Part shown: in pieces, positions 38,614-50,677 of the stretch
Position numbering within the stretch: the first letter of the stretch is position 1
How the letters are laid out: each line of letters opens with the position of its first letter
DNA from: Purshia tridentata
Lineage: Eukaryota > Streptophyta > Magnoliopsida > Rosales > Rosaceae
Direction of reading: 5' to 3'
Assembly: GCA_003254885.1 (NCBI GenBank)
Contig: QANT01009226.1
Coordinates: 1 to 64,000, forward strand
Length of the DNA: 64,000 bases
The notes under the pieces: generated by a model
Told to the model about the DNA's origin: nothing
Database searches by the model: none
What the model saw: the letters and a program-made list of their open reading frames with translations, nothing else
Position numbers and translations under genes: made by a program

Positions 38614-41600
38614 ATGGAGAGAACCCAAAGTGAAACCGCGAAACCGTCCCAAACTCTAATCTCTTTCCCTCCTCACCGTCGAAGACACCTCAGGAGCGAA
38701 ACTTACCGTACCTTGGTTCGCATACTATCTCACTGCTACGACGAGTCGCAGCATTCAAATCCCTCTCAATATGTACCTCAGGAGCTTAATCATGGTAGTT
38801 GAATTCGCACAGCTCGGTTTTTTTATTTTTTATACTGTTTGGTTATTGAGAAATCGAATAAAACTTTGTGAAATTGATTTCTTCATCACATCAGTACCTT
38901 AGTGATTTGGAATGTTCAGTTTCAAGGTTTAAATTTTTGTTTTGTTTTGTTTTGTTCGCTAATTTTGGTTTGTGTTGTTTTACTGAATTTATTTATTTAT
39001 TTTGTATTAAGATAATGGCAGCAATGAGTCAGGGCAAGCAATTGAAAAGGAAGTGTATGAGAATGTTGAATTGGTTGCTCCTGAGAGTGTGAAGCCTTAT
39101 AATTTGGCAGCTCAACGAGTCACGGCGGTTGATGAGAGTTGTGATGCTAATGTTTTCCGAGAAACAATAGAGCAGATAGAGGATTTAATGATATCGGAAG
39201 AGAATGAGAATCTGTTGAAGCAGAAGGACGCGATGGACACTGAAAATATCTTTAGAATTGGTTTTCAAGATATGGGTTTTGGTCCTGAACAAATTCTGAT
39301 GGATGAGCTCGAGCAGATTGTGAACGGAAATGAAGACAGCACTCCTAAACCGTCAACCACATCATTGGATCAGAACCCGCGTAGGAACAATAAGGTTGAA
39401 TTGTTGAATAACCAAGAACATGATGACTTTCAATGCGGTGTTGCAGTGACACCTGACAATGTGGATCAAAAGGTTTGTGATGCCTTTGATTCATCTTTAA
39501 ATAATGCTGTGGTTGGTGAAATTTCAAATCAAAAGGAGTCTAATGAACACAACGATTCCTTGTCGACGACTAACACATTGGTTGGAGACCCTATAATGCA
39601 ACAGAAAGGAATGGAGACTTCTGTATCTGCTGGGGGTGATACAGAAGCCTTTGATTTCTCTTTAGATAACGACATGGTTGCTGAAGCTTCAAACCCTAGT
39701 GAGTGTAACAAAGACAAAAGTTCTACACAGAAAACTAATTATTTGGAAGTAGAGCATGAAATAGCTTGCACCAGAAATGGGATGACTTCTCCCAACCATA
39801 TGAATGATAGAGATATTGAAGAGGGAGAAATTTGTGGTGATGATGGTACGGATGACCGATCAATAGATATGCTTTTTCATGATACAGTAATGCTTATGCA
39901 AATATCTAAAGATGTAATTGGTAGAAAAGAGCACCATTGTAAGGAAGCAAATGGAACATATTTTGACTATGATTCCTTTCTGGCGGATACTGCCGGGAAA
40001 GGAAAAAATGGTGGAGTGGAACTCAGAGAAAGTAAAAAAACTGAGAACATTTGTAGACCAGGAGTTGTTCAGGGTAAAAATACGAAAGCTATAAAGGCAG
40101 ATGACTTTGATCCTCTGTTGGAGAGTGGAAGAATTGTAAAGAAAGATAGCCGAGTTAGGGATGGCTGTTCAGCATTTTGTACTAATAATTTAGCATTGCA
40201 TGAACAAATCTCAGAGAAAAATGCAGCTGGAAGCCATGGAATCGCATCTGAAGAAAAGGTATCTCTTTCACTTGTGTATTTTCTTTTCTTTAAATTCATG
40301 TCAATATATTGTGTTTTCTTTTCGTAAATTCTTTATACTGGTACCAATGTAGCTGTTGGCATGGTACATTTATGATGTATCAATATGCCACCTTCATTCT
40401 TTAGAGTTGTTGCTCAATTCATTGAGCAGAAACTCTACCACATACATACATACACATTGCTCTTTTGCCTGAGAGTCGTGACTTTGAATTAATTTTTAGT
40501 TTGACACATTGCTCTTTTGGTCCATATGTAACCAGTGTGGTCTATTGGTGGTCATGTGCAGTGGGATGCCATTACCTGTAATAAGAAAAAGCGTGGTCTT
40601 CCTACCAAGGAATCAAAAGAAAGGAAAAAGGTATTACATATTAGTTATTACTTACATTGCAAATCTCTTTGGAACTCATCCTGACTCATTTGGAAAAGTG
40701 ATTGAAGTTTTTTTCAATGCGTTCAATGCTTAAGGGCAACATATTGTAGCTGCTTGTAAATGTACATTGTTATTTCTTTTCATGAACAATGCACCTTGCA
40801 GGCAAAAGACCGAAAGAAACGAGCAGAAAAGAACAGGAAACTTGGTGTTAAAAGGCTGAAGCTGCTTCCAATACAGAAACCAAAACCTGTAAATTATTGC
40901 CGCCATTATAAAAAGGGAAGGTGCTACGAGGTTGAGCTTTCAATTCTATCAACCTTGTTGATGTATATTGATTTTTAACTTACTTTATATTTGTCCTAAT
41001 GCAGTGGTGCCTTGATATTGCTTATTGCAAAAGTACTTGATTTTTGACCATACTCGGAACTTTTTTCCTCAAAATTATTTCTCTGTAGAGTTTCCAAAGC
41101 AATGTCTTCTTTTATTTCTTTTAAAAATAATTTTGGAGTGTCAGTGATCTATCATTATTTGATTTTCTTTCCTTAGCTCTCCCCTCATTTATCATGTTTT
41201 GTGTTTGTTTCACAGGGAGAAAAATGCAAATTTTCACATGATACGGTGCCTCTAACAAAATCCAGGGTATGTCAATTGACTGGATTCTTAATGCTTTCTC
41301 GTGGTGCTAGTTCCTTTAATTGAAGGATTTTTTTTTTAAGATTTCTTCTTGTACCACCCCAATTTTTGTATCCCACCTAAATCACACTTTTATCTTCTAT
41401 GAATTGCCTGAATGATAAACATTTAAAAAAAAATGAAAAATGGAACTGGAGGCTGGCATGGCCGCCATCATCCATTACTAATTAACCAATATTTGCGAAT
41501 ATTGGTGGGTATGTTAAGCAGTATGATTATCAAAATTTAAATGAGGGTTAGCAAAACAGATAGGTGGGACGAGCATAGTGGGGGGTGGTAATAGAAGTGC

Positions 41601-43302
41601 TCTATAAATGGTATCTAAACTCTATGAATTCCTTGTCTTGTATTCTGGTGTTGCAGCCCTGCAGTTTTTTTGCACGTGGTTCATGCATGAAAGGGGATGA
41701 CTGCCCATATGATCATCAGCTTTTCAAGTATCCCTGTGACAACTTTATTGCCAATGGTTTCTGCAGGAGAGGTGATCAGTGTTTGTATTCGCACGAGGTA
41801 CATTCTTGCCTGTATAAGATGCTACTTTGAGCCACTTATAATGTAAAGCCTGCTTGGCAAGTTTTATCATGGTATATTGCATGTGTAAATTAACTGACTA
41901 TATCTGGCCTGAGTCATTAGCGCTTATCTAATTCAGTTACTACTAAAGTAAGTTAAATTGTGCTGATTAAATTTACAATTTTTCTTAGATGACTTCCAAG
42001 GAAGACAGTGCAACTGCTGCTTGCAATCCTGAATTGACGCCTCCCTCAGTGCAAGGTGATTCTAGATCTGCACAAGTAAAAATTGGCACTGCCTCCCACA
42101 AGAATGCCCCTTCTCTCAGTAATACTGAATTAAATGTGGCAAGGGCTCTGTTGAAGCAACCTGTTCTGGCTACCAAAGGAAATTGCTTCTTCTCTACTGG
42201 GAAACCCTCATTGGTTCAGTCAAGTATGTATAAACAAGGATTCTTGACCCCGGATAGGAATACTGGTACCAAAGCTGGGAACTTGATAGACCAAAGTCCA
42301 TCAAGCTCCGCTCAAAATTCAAATGACATTTTGATGAGAACTCCACCAGTAGTCACTCCTAAAGGAATAAATTTCTTATCATTTGGCAAAGCTTCACCAG
42401 ATGATGCCAGTGGTAAAAACCAAGTCTGTCATCAGACAAGCCCAAGTGTGCCAGAGACTGTTCAAAACGCGAATGAGATGCTACAAGTTAATCAACCTGC
42501 AGCAGCACCACAGGGACTAAAATTTTTTTCTTTTGGGGAAGCTTCCATAGCTAACCTTAGTAGTGGAAAACCGGTCAGCTTGGCTTCTGGCTGTAGTAAT
42601 GATGGGAATCAGACAAACCAAAGTGTGTTCGGGACTGTTCAAAAATCAAATGGGATGCTAAAAGTTAATCAACATGCAGCAGCACCACAGGGTCTAAACT
42701 GTCCATTTGGGAAAGCTTCCGTTGCTAACTCTAGTAGTGAAAATCCGGTTAGCTTGGCTTCTGGTTGTAGTAACAATGAGGATCTGACAAACCGAAGTGT
42801 GTCCAGGACTGTTCAAAACTCGATTGGGATGCTTGGAGTTAATCAGCCTGCCGCAGCACCACAGGGACTGAACTTTTTATCTTTCGGGAAATCTTCCATA
42901 GCTAACTCCGGTAGTGAAAAACCTGTTAGCTTGGCTGCCAGTTGTGGTAACAATGGGGGTTTTCTTGAGAATCAAAATAGAGTTGATAAACCTCAAAACT
43001 CAAGTGCAATCTCATTGAAGCTGCCACATTCTCCGCGTACTTTGGGTCAATCTTCAGATCACATAGCATCCAGGTTCCATAAAGACACAGACAAATCATC
43101 TCAGAGGGCATTCTTTTCAACACTTGCATTTGCAGCAAAGTATGAAACCAAAAGGATGAACCAGTCAATTGGTTCTAGCAGTACTCAGGTTGATAGGGAC
43201 ACTAGGAATAGCACTATGAGTGAAGGTTTGCAGAATGACCCTGCAAAAGCTCTTAAAATTTTGGATTTCCTGTCCGGTATTGGTAGTAAAACCAAGCAGT
43301 AG
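38614..43302 (+). CDS. Triple CCCH zinc-finger protein (C3H65/EMB1789-like)
   Basis: Predicted nuclear RNA-binding protein. Seven exons: 38614-38794, 39012-40258, 40562-40630, 40802-40930, 41216-41266, 41657-41797, 41989-43302; 1043 residues. Three CCCH fingers lie in a row: C532-x7-C540-x5-C546-x3-H550, C561-x7-C569-x5-C575-x3-H579 and C586-x8-C595-x5-C601-x3-H605. A Lys/Arg-rich stretch directly before them (exons 3-4) looks like a nuclear signal. Exon 2 encodes a long acidic, low-complexity region. Exon 7 encodes about three repeats of roughly 60 residues with the marker AAAPQGL followed by FGKAS and KPVSLAS. By finger spacing and gene order the nearest relative is probably Arabidopsis C3H65 (EMB1789, embryo-defective); the related C3H7 is the alternative. 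The start rests on the first ATG of exon 1. Confidence 0.85.
41352..41590. mobile_element. Possible degraded MITE in intron 5 of the CCCH gene
   Basis: The intron holds a segment beginning TACCACCCC and ending GGGGTGGTA, its inverted complement, and a further inverted match (TCCCACCTA on the left, TAGGTGGGA on the right) about 20 bases inside each end. The segment is about 239 bp with no coding content. I could not find a clear target-site duplication, so the family is unassigned and the call is tentative. Confidence 0.35.
42440..42950 (+). repeat. Coding tandem repeats in exon 7 of the CCCH gene
   Basis: Roughly 180-base units in phase with the reading frame, each encoding AAAPQGL, FG(K/E)(A/S)S and KPVSLAS/ENPVSLAS landmarks. 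Units diverge by substitutions and by a few lost codons (the second lacks the two residues before FGKAS), indicating duplication followed by drift. Confidence 0.75.
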
Positions 43303-44697
43303 ATGCATTTGCATGGTGTTTAACAGAACTGAGTCCTACACAGGATTGGATGGCAAGAAGGGGCTCCTACTGCTGCCAGAGTCAAGATTTTTGTTCCTTC
43401 TGTTTGGTAAAATATACGAGAAAAATTACAAGGCTAACAAGTGGCATCTCGCTTGCCCTTCTAATTTCAGCAGCTTTTGAATAGGTACAGTTTGGATTTT
43501 TTTACCACTGTAAACAGTATTTCCTTATGTGCTGAAGCAGCTGCGCGGATAATAGGTAAAGGCTAACTTGGATTTAACAGCTAGTGTTTGAACACCCATC
43601 ACCACCCTATTTTAATTACCCTATTGTCACTGACAGTTACGTAAAAATATAGTTATTTACAAATTCTTTCTACAAGACGTCCTTTTTGTAATTAATGAAT
43701 GAACATGAGTATTTTCATGAAATTTTGTTGTTTGTTAGGTAGTTTTTTACAAGGTTCAATATGTTTGGATATAGAATTTTATATTTTAGGTATAGAATCA
43801 TAATTTAAGGTTATATTTTAGGTTATGACTTTCAAGTTTTGGACGGTAGTTCAAAATTTAAGAGTTAAAACTTAAATTCTAATTGAGGAACGGGAAGCTC
43901 AAAATCATGAGATATAATCAAGGAATATGTTTCAATTAATGATTTATATTATAATAATTAAATTTTGTCAAATTTAAGATCAAATTATAAAAATAAAAAA
44001 TAAAACATAAAACTATATGCCTTTATTTTTTAGTTGAAAGAGCTAAAAAACGTATGTTCTGTCGAAAGAATTTTGTAGTTATAGAAACGGCATTTGTGTT
44101 ATATTACTTGTAAAATTTTAATACACTAATATAATTCACTCACACACACAAAGAAAAAACAATCTTATTAATAGCATATTACTAATTAACAATTACATGA
44201 GCCCAATTTTGGAATGAAAGGTAAAAATTTACACACTTGAACTATTTTGTTACTGAAATTCTTATGGAGGAGCCTTTTATCATTTTCATCCATAATTATG
44301 TTAACATGGATTAGTTCAGCCTTTTAAAAGCACTAATACAAACATAAACTATACACTCATCCATTATATATGTCTCTTTCATCACTTAATAAGAGAGATA
44401 ACACATTAGGTGTGTACATTCATATTAGAAAAAACATCTATATTTTTATTTGGAAAAAAATATCTATATTAGAAAAGTTTTTCTAATAACTATACCTTGT
44501 GACGAGTAATTATTTAGTATGATTAGAACATTGTGGTTTGGTGCTATTAATTCATTTATACAATAAATAAATTTATGTTTTAATTTTATATCATAAAAAT
44601 ATAACCTGCCAAGCTTTTCTCAAGCTTAGGATGGCCATTCCCTCAAGCTTTTCTCAACTCCTGCCATATATAGTTCATACATATTCAATACAAACTT

Positions 44698-45036
44698 CTA
44701 TAATAACACATACTTTAATAATAATAATAATATAGTCACACCCCACAATGAAGTAGGGGATAGCTGATAAAAGTGAGCTTCTTGCTCTTCGAATAAAGAC
44801 AGCCTACCGAGCCATATATGATGCTCCTGGTGAAACCAGTTGGCGTACATGCAGCAGATGAGGGACCGACAAGATGGTGGCTGTTCTAGAAACCGCCTGA
44901 TCCTGACCGTTAAACTCTCAAGAGGAGATCCAGCGGTCAGAAAATTTTCGGATAATTTCTTAAGAGGCAAAAACATAATTTCCCGTGCGGTGTAAGAGAC
45001 AAATATAGTCTTGTCTTCGAGTCCTTCCTCGGCCAC
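44698..45036 (-). other. Coding-like minus-strand frame, possible gene fragment
   Basis: An open frame of 112 codons whose codon use and composition look more like real protein than the neighbouring AT-rich frames (for example EEGLEDKTIFVSYTAREIM and LTVRIRRFLEQPPSCRSLICCMYANW). It can be read a little further upstream before a stop, with no initiating ATG. I do not recognise the family. It could be an exon of an uncalled gene, a relic, or chance. Confidence 0.25.
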
Positions 45037-45488
45037 GTGGTACTCAGGAGTACGTCTTCCAGGAATTCAGTCAAGTTTATAAATCAAGGGGTGCCGGATT
45101 GGGTGCTAACAGAGTGATAGAATTTTAAATTGGGGTCCTTTCAGAAATTACAAATTGGGGCCATTTGGAAGTTTTTAGAAAGTTTAGGGACTTAAATTAT
45201 GTGGGGACAAAGAGATGGGGTCAATATGGTAACCCCAAATGATAAAAGTTTCTTTTTTTTGGCCAAGAAATGACAAAAGTTTCAAGAATACAGAAACGTG
45301 GCGACCTCCTACAATTCCTTAAGTGGAGTCGTACAGTCTTTACCCATTGTCCCTCTCAGAGTGAGTAAACAAGGGTGAAGAGGCCAACAAATCCAAAAAT
45401 AAAAACCCAAGTAAAAAGTAAAAACATAAAACTCTGCCATTTTCCTTTGTTTTCGGGTACATGATTTTCTGTTTCCGTTTTTTGTATG

Positions 45489-45494
45489 TATAAA
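45489..45494 (+). promoter_or_regulatory. Putative TATA box of the HSF gene
   Basis: TATAAA 85-90 bases before the ATG at 45579, predicting a short leader. Confidence 0.45.
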
Positions 45495-45578
45495 ACTCTG
45501 CCATTTTCAGAAGCAGCCAGACTCTTTTGTTAACTTACTTGGCAAATTCTCAAAACCCTGTTTTCAAACACAAAGAAA

Positions 45579-47106
45579 ATGGTGGTTGCTGACGGTGGTG
45601 CTTGTGGTGGTTGGGGTGGTAGTGATGTGTCTTGCTTACCATTGTCACCCAAAACCCAGTTGTCAAAACCCAATAACGCTTCACAAGAAGCAGTGACAGT
45701 CAAAAAAGAGCAAAAGGAAGTGACTTGCAAAGGTGGTGGTTGTGACAGGTCATCTTCTTCATCTTCATCCACCGCTTCACTTTCAAACAAGGTCTTGGAT
45801 TTAACAAAGCCAGAGGAGGAGGCGCCCAGTGAAGTGGTCCATATCAAAGAAGAAAGCATAGAGGTTTTTGGGGATGATGTTGAATACAGCAGAGACTATT
45901 CTTCATCTGCATCCATGGTGGTGCCCAAACCCATGGAATGTTTGCACGAGTCTGGACCACCACCCTTCTTGAACAAGACCTTCCAAATGGTGGATGACCC
46001 AGATACCGACCCGATTGTATCTTGGAGCGAATCTCATGAAAGCTTCATTGTTTGGGACTCTCACGAGTTCTCTAAGACTCTCTTGCCCAAATACTTCAAG
46101 CATAGCAATTTCTCAAGCTTCATCCGCCAACTTAACACTTATGTGATTATTCCATCACTTTAATAAAAAAAATTCTTGGTTCTTTTCCTACTTTGATTTT
46201 GAGCTTTGTTTTGCTTGAATTATCCTAATCTTTGTTTCTTGGGTCTTATTATGTATTCAGGGCTTCAAGAAGGTTGATCCGGATAGGTGGGAGTTTGCAA
46301 ATGAAGGGTTTCAAGGAGGGAAGAAGCACTTGCTGAAGAACATCAAGAGAAGAAGCAGATATAACAAAAAACCACAAGGAATCATGGTCTCTGCTGATTC
46401 AACCAAAGTTGGATTAGACGAATTTGAAACTCTAAAGAAGGACCAAGATTTGTTGAAACTGGAAATAATGAATCTGAGACAACAACGAAAGTACTCACAA
46501 CATCAATTGACTAGATTTGAAAAACGGATTCGAAATTCGGAGTGTAAGCAACAAAGGATGCTCTTTTTCCTCATCAAGATAGCCAAAAATCCGACCTTTG
46601 TTCAGCAGTTGATGCAAAAGAGAGTGTTAAAGAGAGAGCTGGATTGGGGTGATCTAGGTAAGCGAAGAAGATTACTTTCAGCCCAAGGCCTTGAAAGTTT
46701 CGCTGAGGAGATTAATAGAAGCCACAGTGTTAATAGTGGAAACCAACATCAAGAACAACTGGTGTCTGTGCAGCCTGTTCTTGCTGAGCAATTGCCAAAG
46801 GCAATGGCTACCCAAAAGAAAGAAACCCCATTGTCAGCTCCCATGGTTGAAAAATCATGCAATCCAGTTCAAAACCAGAAGCCCCATTTGGTGCCCGAAA
46901 CAATCACAGAAGATATGCCCTCTTTTTATCATGACATGTCCGAAAAATTATTGGGAGAGAATTCAGTTTTTGATGAAGAGTTTGCAGTAAATGACTCCAA
47001 CTTTTACCAAGAATTGGAGGATTTGATTGCCAAGCCACATGATTGGAGTGGATATGTAAGTAATTGCCTGGTTGAGCAAGCTGGTTGTATTGGGTCAATG
47101 CCTTAA
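45579..47106 (+). CDS. Class A heat-shock transcription factor (HSFA9- or HSFA2-like)
   Basis: Nuclear factor binding heat-shock elements as a trimer. Two coding exons, 45579-46142 and 46261-47106, joined inside the DNA-binding domain at RQLNTY|GFKKVD, the conserved HSF intron position; 469 residues. A Ser/Gly/Glu-rich N-terminal extension of about 125 residues precedes the domain (about 126-219: [36 protein letters not shown]). The heptad HR-A/B region (about 240-300) has the longer class A spacing, then a basic KRR signal (LGKRRRLL). The C terminus is acidic with an aromatic/Leu patch ([15 protein letters not shown]) that may act as an AHA activation motif. The long N-terminal extension favours HSFA9; HSFA2 is the alternative. 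A GTAAGT after 47055 allows a different C terminus (see findings). Confidence 0.88.
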
Positions 47107-47322
47107 TTTTCATAGGTATACTTCTTCTCTTCAATATGATTTTGTTACTATTTAGTGATAAACAGTAAATATAATGTGTTTTTCGGGGTGTTGCTTCTAC
47201 AGTGTGAAGATCTGAGCATGAAGAAGAACCACTAGAAGATTGAGGGTGAATCAAGAACTCCTCAAGCTGAAGAGTTATGGAGTCTTTTGTAGTTGTTCAT
47301 ACTTCCATCTACTTTTTTGCCT

Positions 47323-47361
<39 letters not shown>

Positions 47362-48408
47362 CATTGTGTGGTTGGCTATTCCCTAGGTTGTAAAAATCTG
47401 TCTCTGCTATACTTATCTTGCACAGCTTGGTCAGGCAGATGAACTTGGTATAATATATAAGCATATAAATATGTTACAATATCAATATTTTCAACTTTTG
47501 TTTCAATTTTGTCTGTGGAGTATGGTTAAAACTCAGCAATCTTAGAGTTGAGAGCAATTGGTTTACCTTGTCAAAGGTGACTGAATGGTTTACGAAAAAA
47601 AGAAAAAAAATTACCTTTCACGTTTCTGTCTTTTTGTCATCACTTGCTATTAGTTATATTATACAGATACGAGAGATAGACTATAGATTCGAGGAGTGAT
47701 GATAGAGATAGATACAAAGTTACAAAGTTGTATACACAACTCGGTGACGCGGTGTATGTACTCGTAGCTTTATACGTGGTTTATGTGTCCGTATTCCAAC
47801 CAGGCTTTTACTTTTCTGCTATGTAATAACCATGTCCCCTAGAACCTGACAAAGCAGCGTCCCTACTCCCTGAATATGAAAGCATAAGTGAGTCTCGCTG
47901 ACTGTAGATGGATCCTAACTAGAAAATTCGAACATTTTAATCTGTGTTTAAAGTCTTGCCAAGTGTGTGACTAAACATAATGCTCTAATCTACTGTATTA
48001 ATTTCATGGTTGATGAGGTTTTGGGTAGGTTTGACTTTTGAGACGTTACTTGATTGAGTTTTGGATGAGATCTTATTTTTCTTAATTTATTTTAAATAAT
48101 TAAATAAATAGGGTAAAATTGGTTATAAAATTTTTTGGGTGCGACGAGGCAAAAAAAAAATTGGACACAAACAGAATTACCCTTCTTATAAATTTCATCC
48201 AATATTAACCATGAAGCAGAAATTCAACAGTGAACAGAATACAGGCATGAAAATCACTGTTATAAGTCGAGCAATTTCCACTCTTCCAATAAACTATGTA
48301 ATACAGAACTTTCATTTAAGAAGAAGAAAAAGAAAGAGAAGCCAAGAATGAACACAACAGAAAGATGAATTTTCTGCCTCTTAACCTTACGTTTGACTAA
48401 AATTTATT
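47107..48408. other. Convergent spacer between HSF and NPR1
   Basis: HSF 3' region with an optional terminal exon (47203-47235), a long poly-T tract at about 47334-47361, then AT-rich spacer to the NPR1 stop. No other gene seen. Confidence 0.6.
47334..47361. repeat. Poly-T tract
   Basis: Homopolymer of about 28 T, downstream of the HSF stop. Its length is likely to be uncertain in the assembly. Confidence 0.8.
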
Positions 48409-50677
48409 TTATTTTTTGATGGTGAGCTTGGCATTAGACCTCACAACTCCTATTGATGTTGAAGATGAAGACGAAGACATTGCAGAGCGACCCTGTTCCT
48501 TTTTGTCCTCATTGAATGCCTTGTTCAGCACTTCTTGGATTTCCATGTACCTACGTCTCTTGGTAAGCCGCAATTCTGGAGTGTCATCCCCTGTGTATGC
48601 TAGTTGTGACATGTCATCACGATCCATGAGCTTATTCAGCACATCTGAGCAACGAGGAAAGAAGCGTTTCCCAAGTTCCACTGCTCACATATACAGATAA
48701 TATGGAAAGTGAATATTCAATACAATTGAAATTATTGAATATGAAGAAGGTACTTCTTTGATAAAATACTAATTTAAACCAAAATTGTAGGGGAATGTGT
48801 GTATTGTGATGAATAAGACTAAGATTATATACCAGTTTGCGATAGGGCTCGTAGCCTGATGAGGTGCTCTTCCTGAATTCTGAAAGGTGCCTCGTTCAAG
48901 TCGACGGTAGTTCTCTGGGAGTTTGTCAGGCTCAACTCAGGTGTGCCATCAACTTGGGAAATATCCATAACAACCTTTGCTTCCATGGGGAACAGATATT
49001 TTGCCAGTCCAACTGAAATTTCATAAGCTGATCTGAATAATAGAAACTGGATTGAACCCAACAAGCCTCTTTATGGTTACAAGTTTCATCATTTCTTGTT
49101 TCAAAAGGTAATTAACTACTATGTTCAACTGAAAAGCATTTCACATATTCAATTTGTCTGAGATATAAATGGATGGGATTGCAGCATGGTTAAGAATTGA
49201 TAAGAAGCCACAACTCACACAAAATGTGTAAGACTTTAGAGTCATATATATTATATACCCTCATCAAGTAAAAATGAGAAATTACCTCTGTTCTCAAGGT
49301 ACAAGAGTTTCATACGCAGATCGTCACCCGCCATATTAAGTGAAAGAGAAGCTTCTCCAAGCAATGGATCCCTTCTTTCCGCCTGCTCCAAAATCTCTAT
49401 GCACAAGCGATCATTGGGAGAAGATTTGTCCTCATCACTAGACTTAAAAAAATCCGCAGCCCTGGTGAGGCGCTTGGTGATCTGAAGAGCTTTCCTACCA
49501 TCCAATGTAAGATCTGAAGGGCGAGCACCCTTTGTGAGAAGGGACACAATGATCTTAGGCTCCTTCCTCATTGCTGCAACATGCAGCACAGTGTACCCCC
49601 TCTGATTTCTACAATTAACATCCGCGAGTCCAAGATCAAGCAGCTCTGTCGTGGTCTTTGCATCGCAATAGATCACAGCATAATGGAGCGCATGGGCGTC
49701 ATCAAGAGTTGTGTGCCCCTCTTTCAACAACATTCGCACCAATTCGACATCATCCGAATCCAAAGCCCTGTGGATTCTCTTGGTGTGTTTATCATTTTCA
49801 GGCCTATCCAAGCCAAGAGCCAACCTTGAATCCGTGATTTGTTTCACAATGTGTTGGGGCAGGGCTTTGTCAAGAGCAAGAACATCAACATCTGACTTAA
49901 CTATCATTTCAACACACCTCCCCACCAATCTCTCACAGGCATTTCCACAAATATTTGCAACATACAGAACCACCAAAATGTCATCTATGGCGATTTTCTC
50001 GAGAATATCAAGCAGACGCCTCTGGAATAATCAAAACACAACAAGCTAACACCAAAATTTCAGAATCAAACACAATTAACAGTTCAACAATTTAACATCA
50101 TGCATTCATTAATTTATTATTCATGGACATTAAAACGAACACATTGCGCGCGTTTTACCTGGTAGAGAGCCACCAATTCGGTAATTTGAAAAGTTGAAGA
50201 AGCGTAGAGAACCTCCAACATGAAATCAACGACGGGTCTGCAAGCGACATGAGCACAAGCGTCGTCTACGCAAACGCAAACGCCTTTGGGCAGCGACCTG
50301 AGCTTGCCGCTGTACAAATAGCCCAAAACGGCGAGGAGCGAGTCCAATCCGACGTCGTATTCCTTGGCCAAGTCCTTCAATTCGAACCTGGAGCTAGAGC
50401 TAGCTCCTCCTCCGTCTTTGGCCGAGAACACGTTCTTGAAAAAGGAGCTCCGCGCGGCAAGAATACATCGGTGTACCGGAACTTCTCGGCCATTTTTGAC
50501 GGCGATTCTGGCGTCGGCGAAGAAGTCCAAATCGGAGGAGTAGACGATAAGTTCGAGGTTGTCGGAGAGGCGCGTGAGGGAGGAGATATCGGGGTAGTGA
50601 GCTATACAGGAGATGCTGCTGCTGTTGAAATTGCTAACCACATCGTTTGCGCCACAGACACCGGTTCTCATTTCCAT
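48409..50677 (-). CDS. NPR1: NPR1-like BTB/ankyrin salicylic-acid receptor and co-activator
   Basis: Regulator of salicylate-dependent immunity that works with TGA bZIP factors. Exons in transcription order: 50677-50159, 50021-49286, 49012-48833, 48680-48409 (four exons, the NPR1 pattern); 568 residues. The BTB domain is N-terminal (DARIAVKNGREVPVHRCILAARSSFFKNVF), followed by a zinc-binding-like segment with clustered Cys and His (CVCVDDACAHVACRP), ankyrin repeats (HTTLDDAHALHYAV, NQRGYTVLHVAAMRKEP) and the NPR1-like C-terminal domain (VELGKRFFPRCSDVL, RRRYMEIQEVLNKAF). RLCIEILEQ keeps the Arg corresponding to the salicylate-contacting Arg of NPR1/NPR4. A Lys/Arg cluster (LTKRRRYM) and the tail NAKLTIKK could serve nuclear entry. 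Overall closer to the NPR1/NPR2 clade than to NPR3/4 or BOP. Confidence 0.92.

Larger units (their letters stand above)
43303..45578. other. Intergenic region and HSF promoter
   Basis: 3' UTR of the CCCH gene, then AT-rich spacer. A coding-like minus-strand frame at 44698-45036 is entered separately. The HSF leader precedes 45579, with a TATA-like TATAAA at 45489-45494. Confidence 0.55.
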
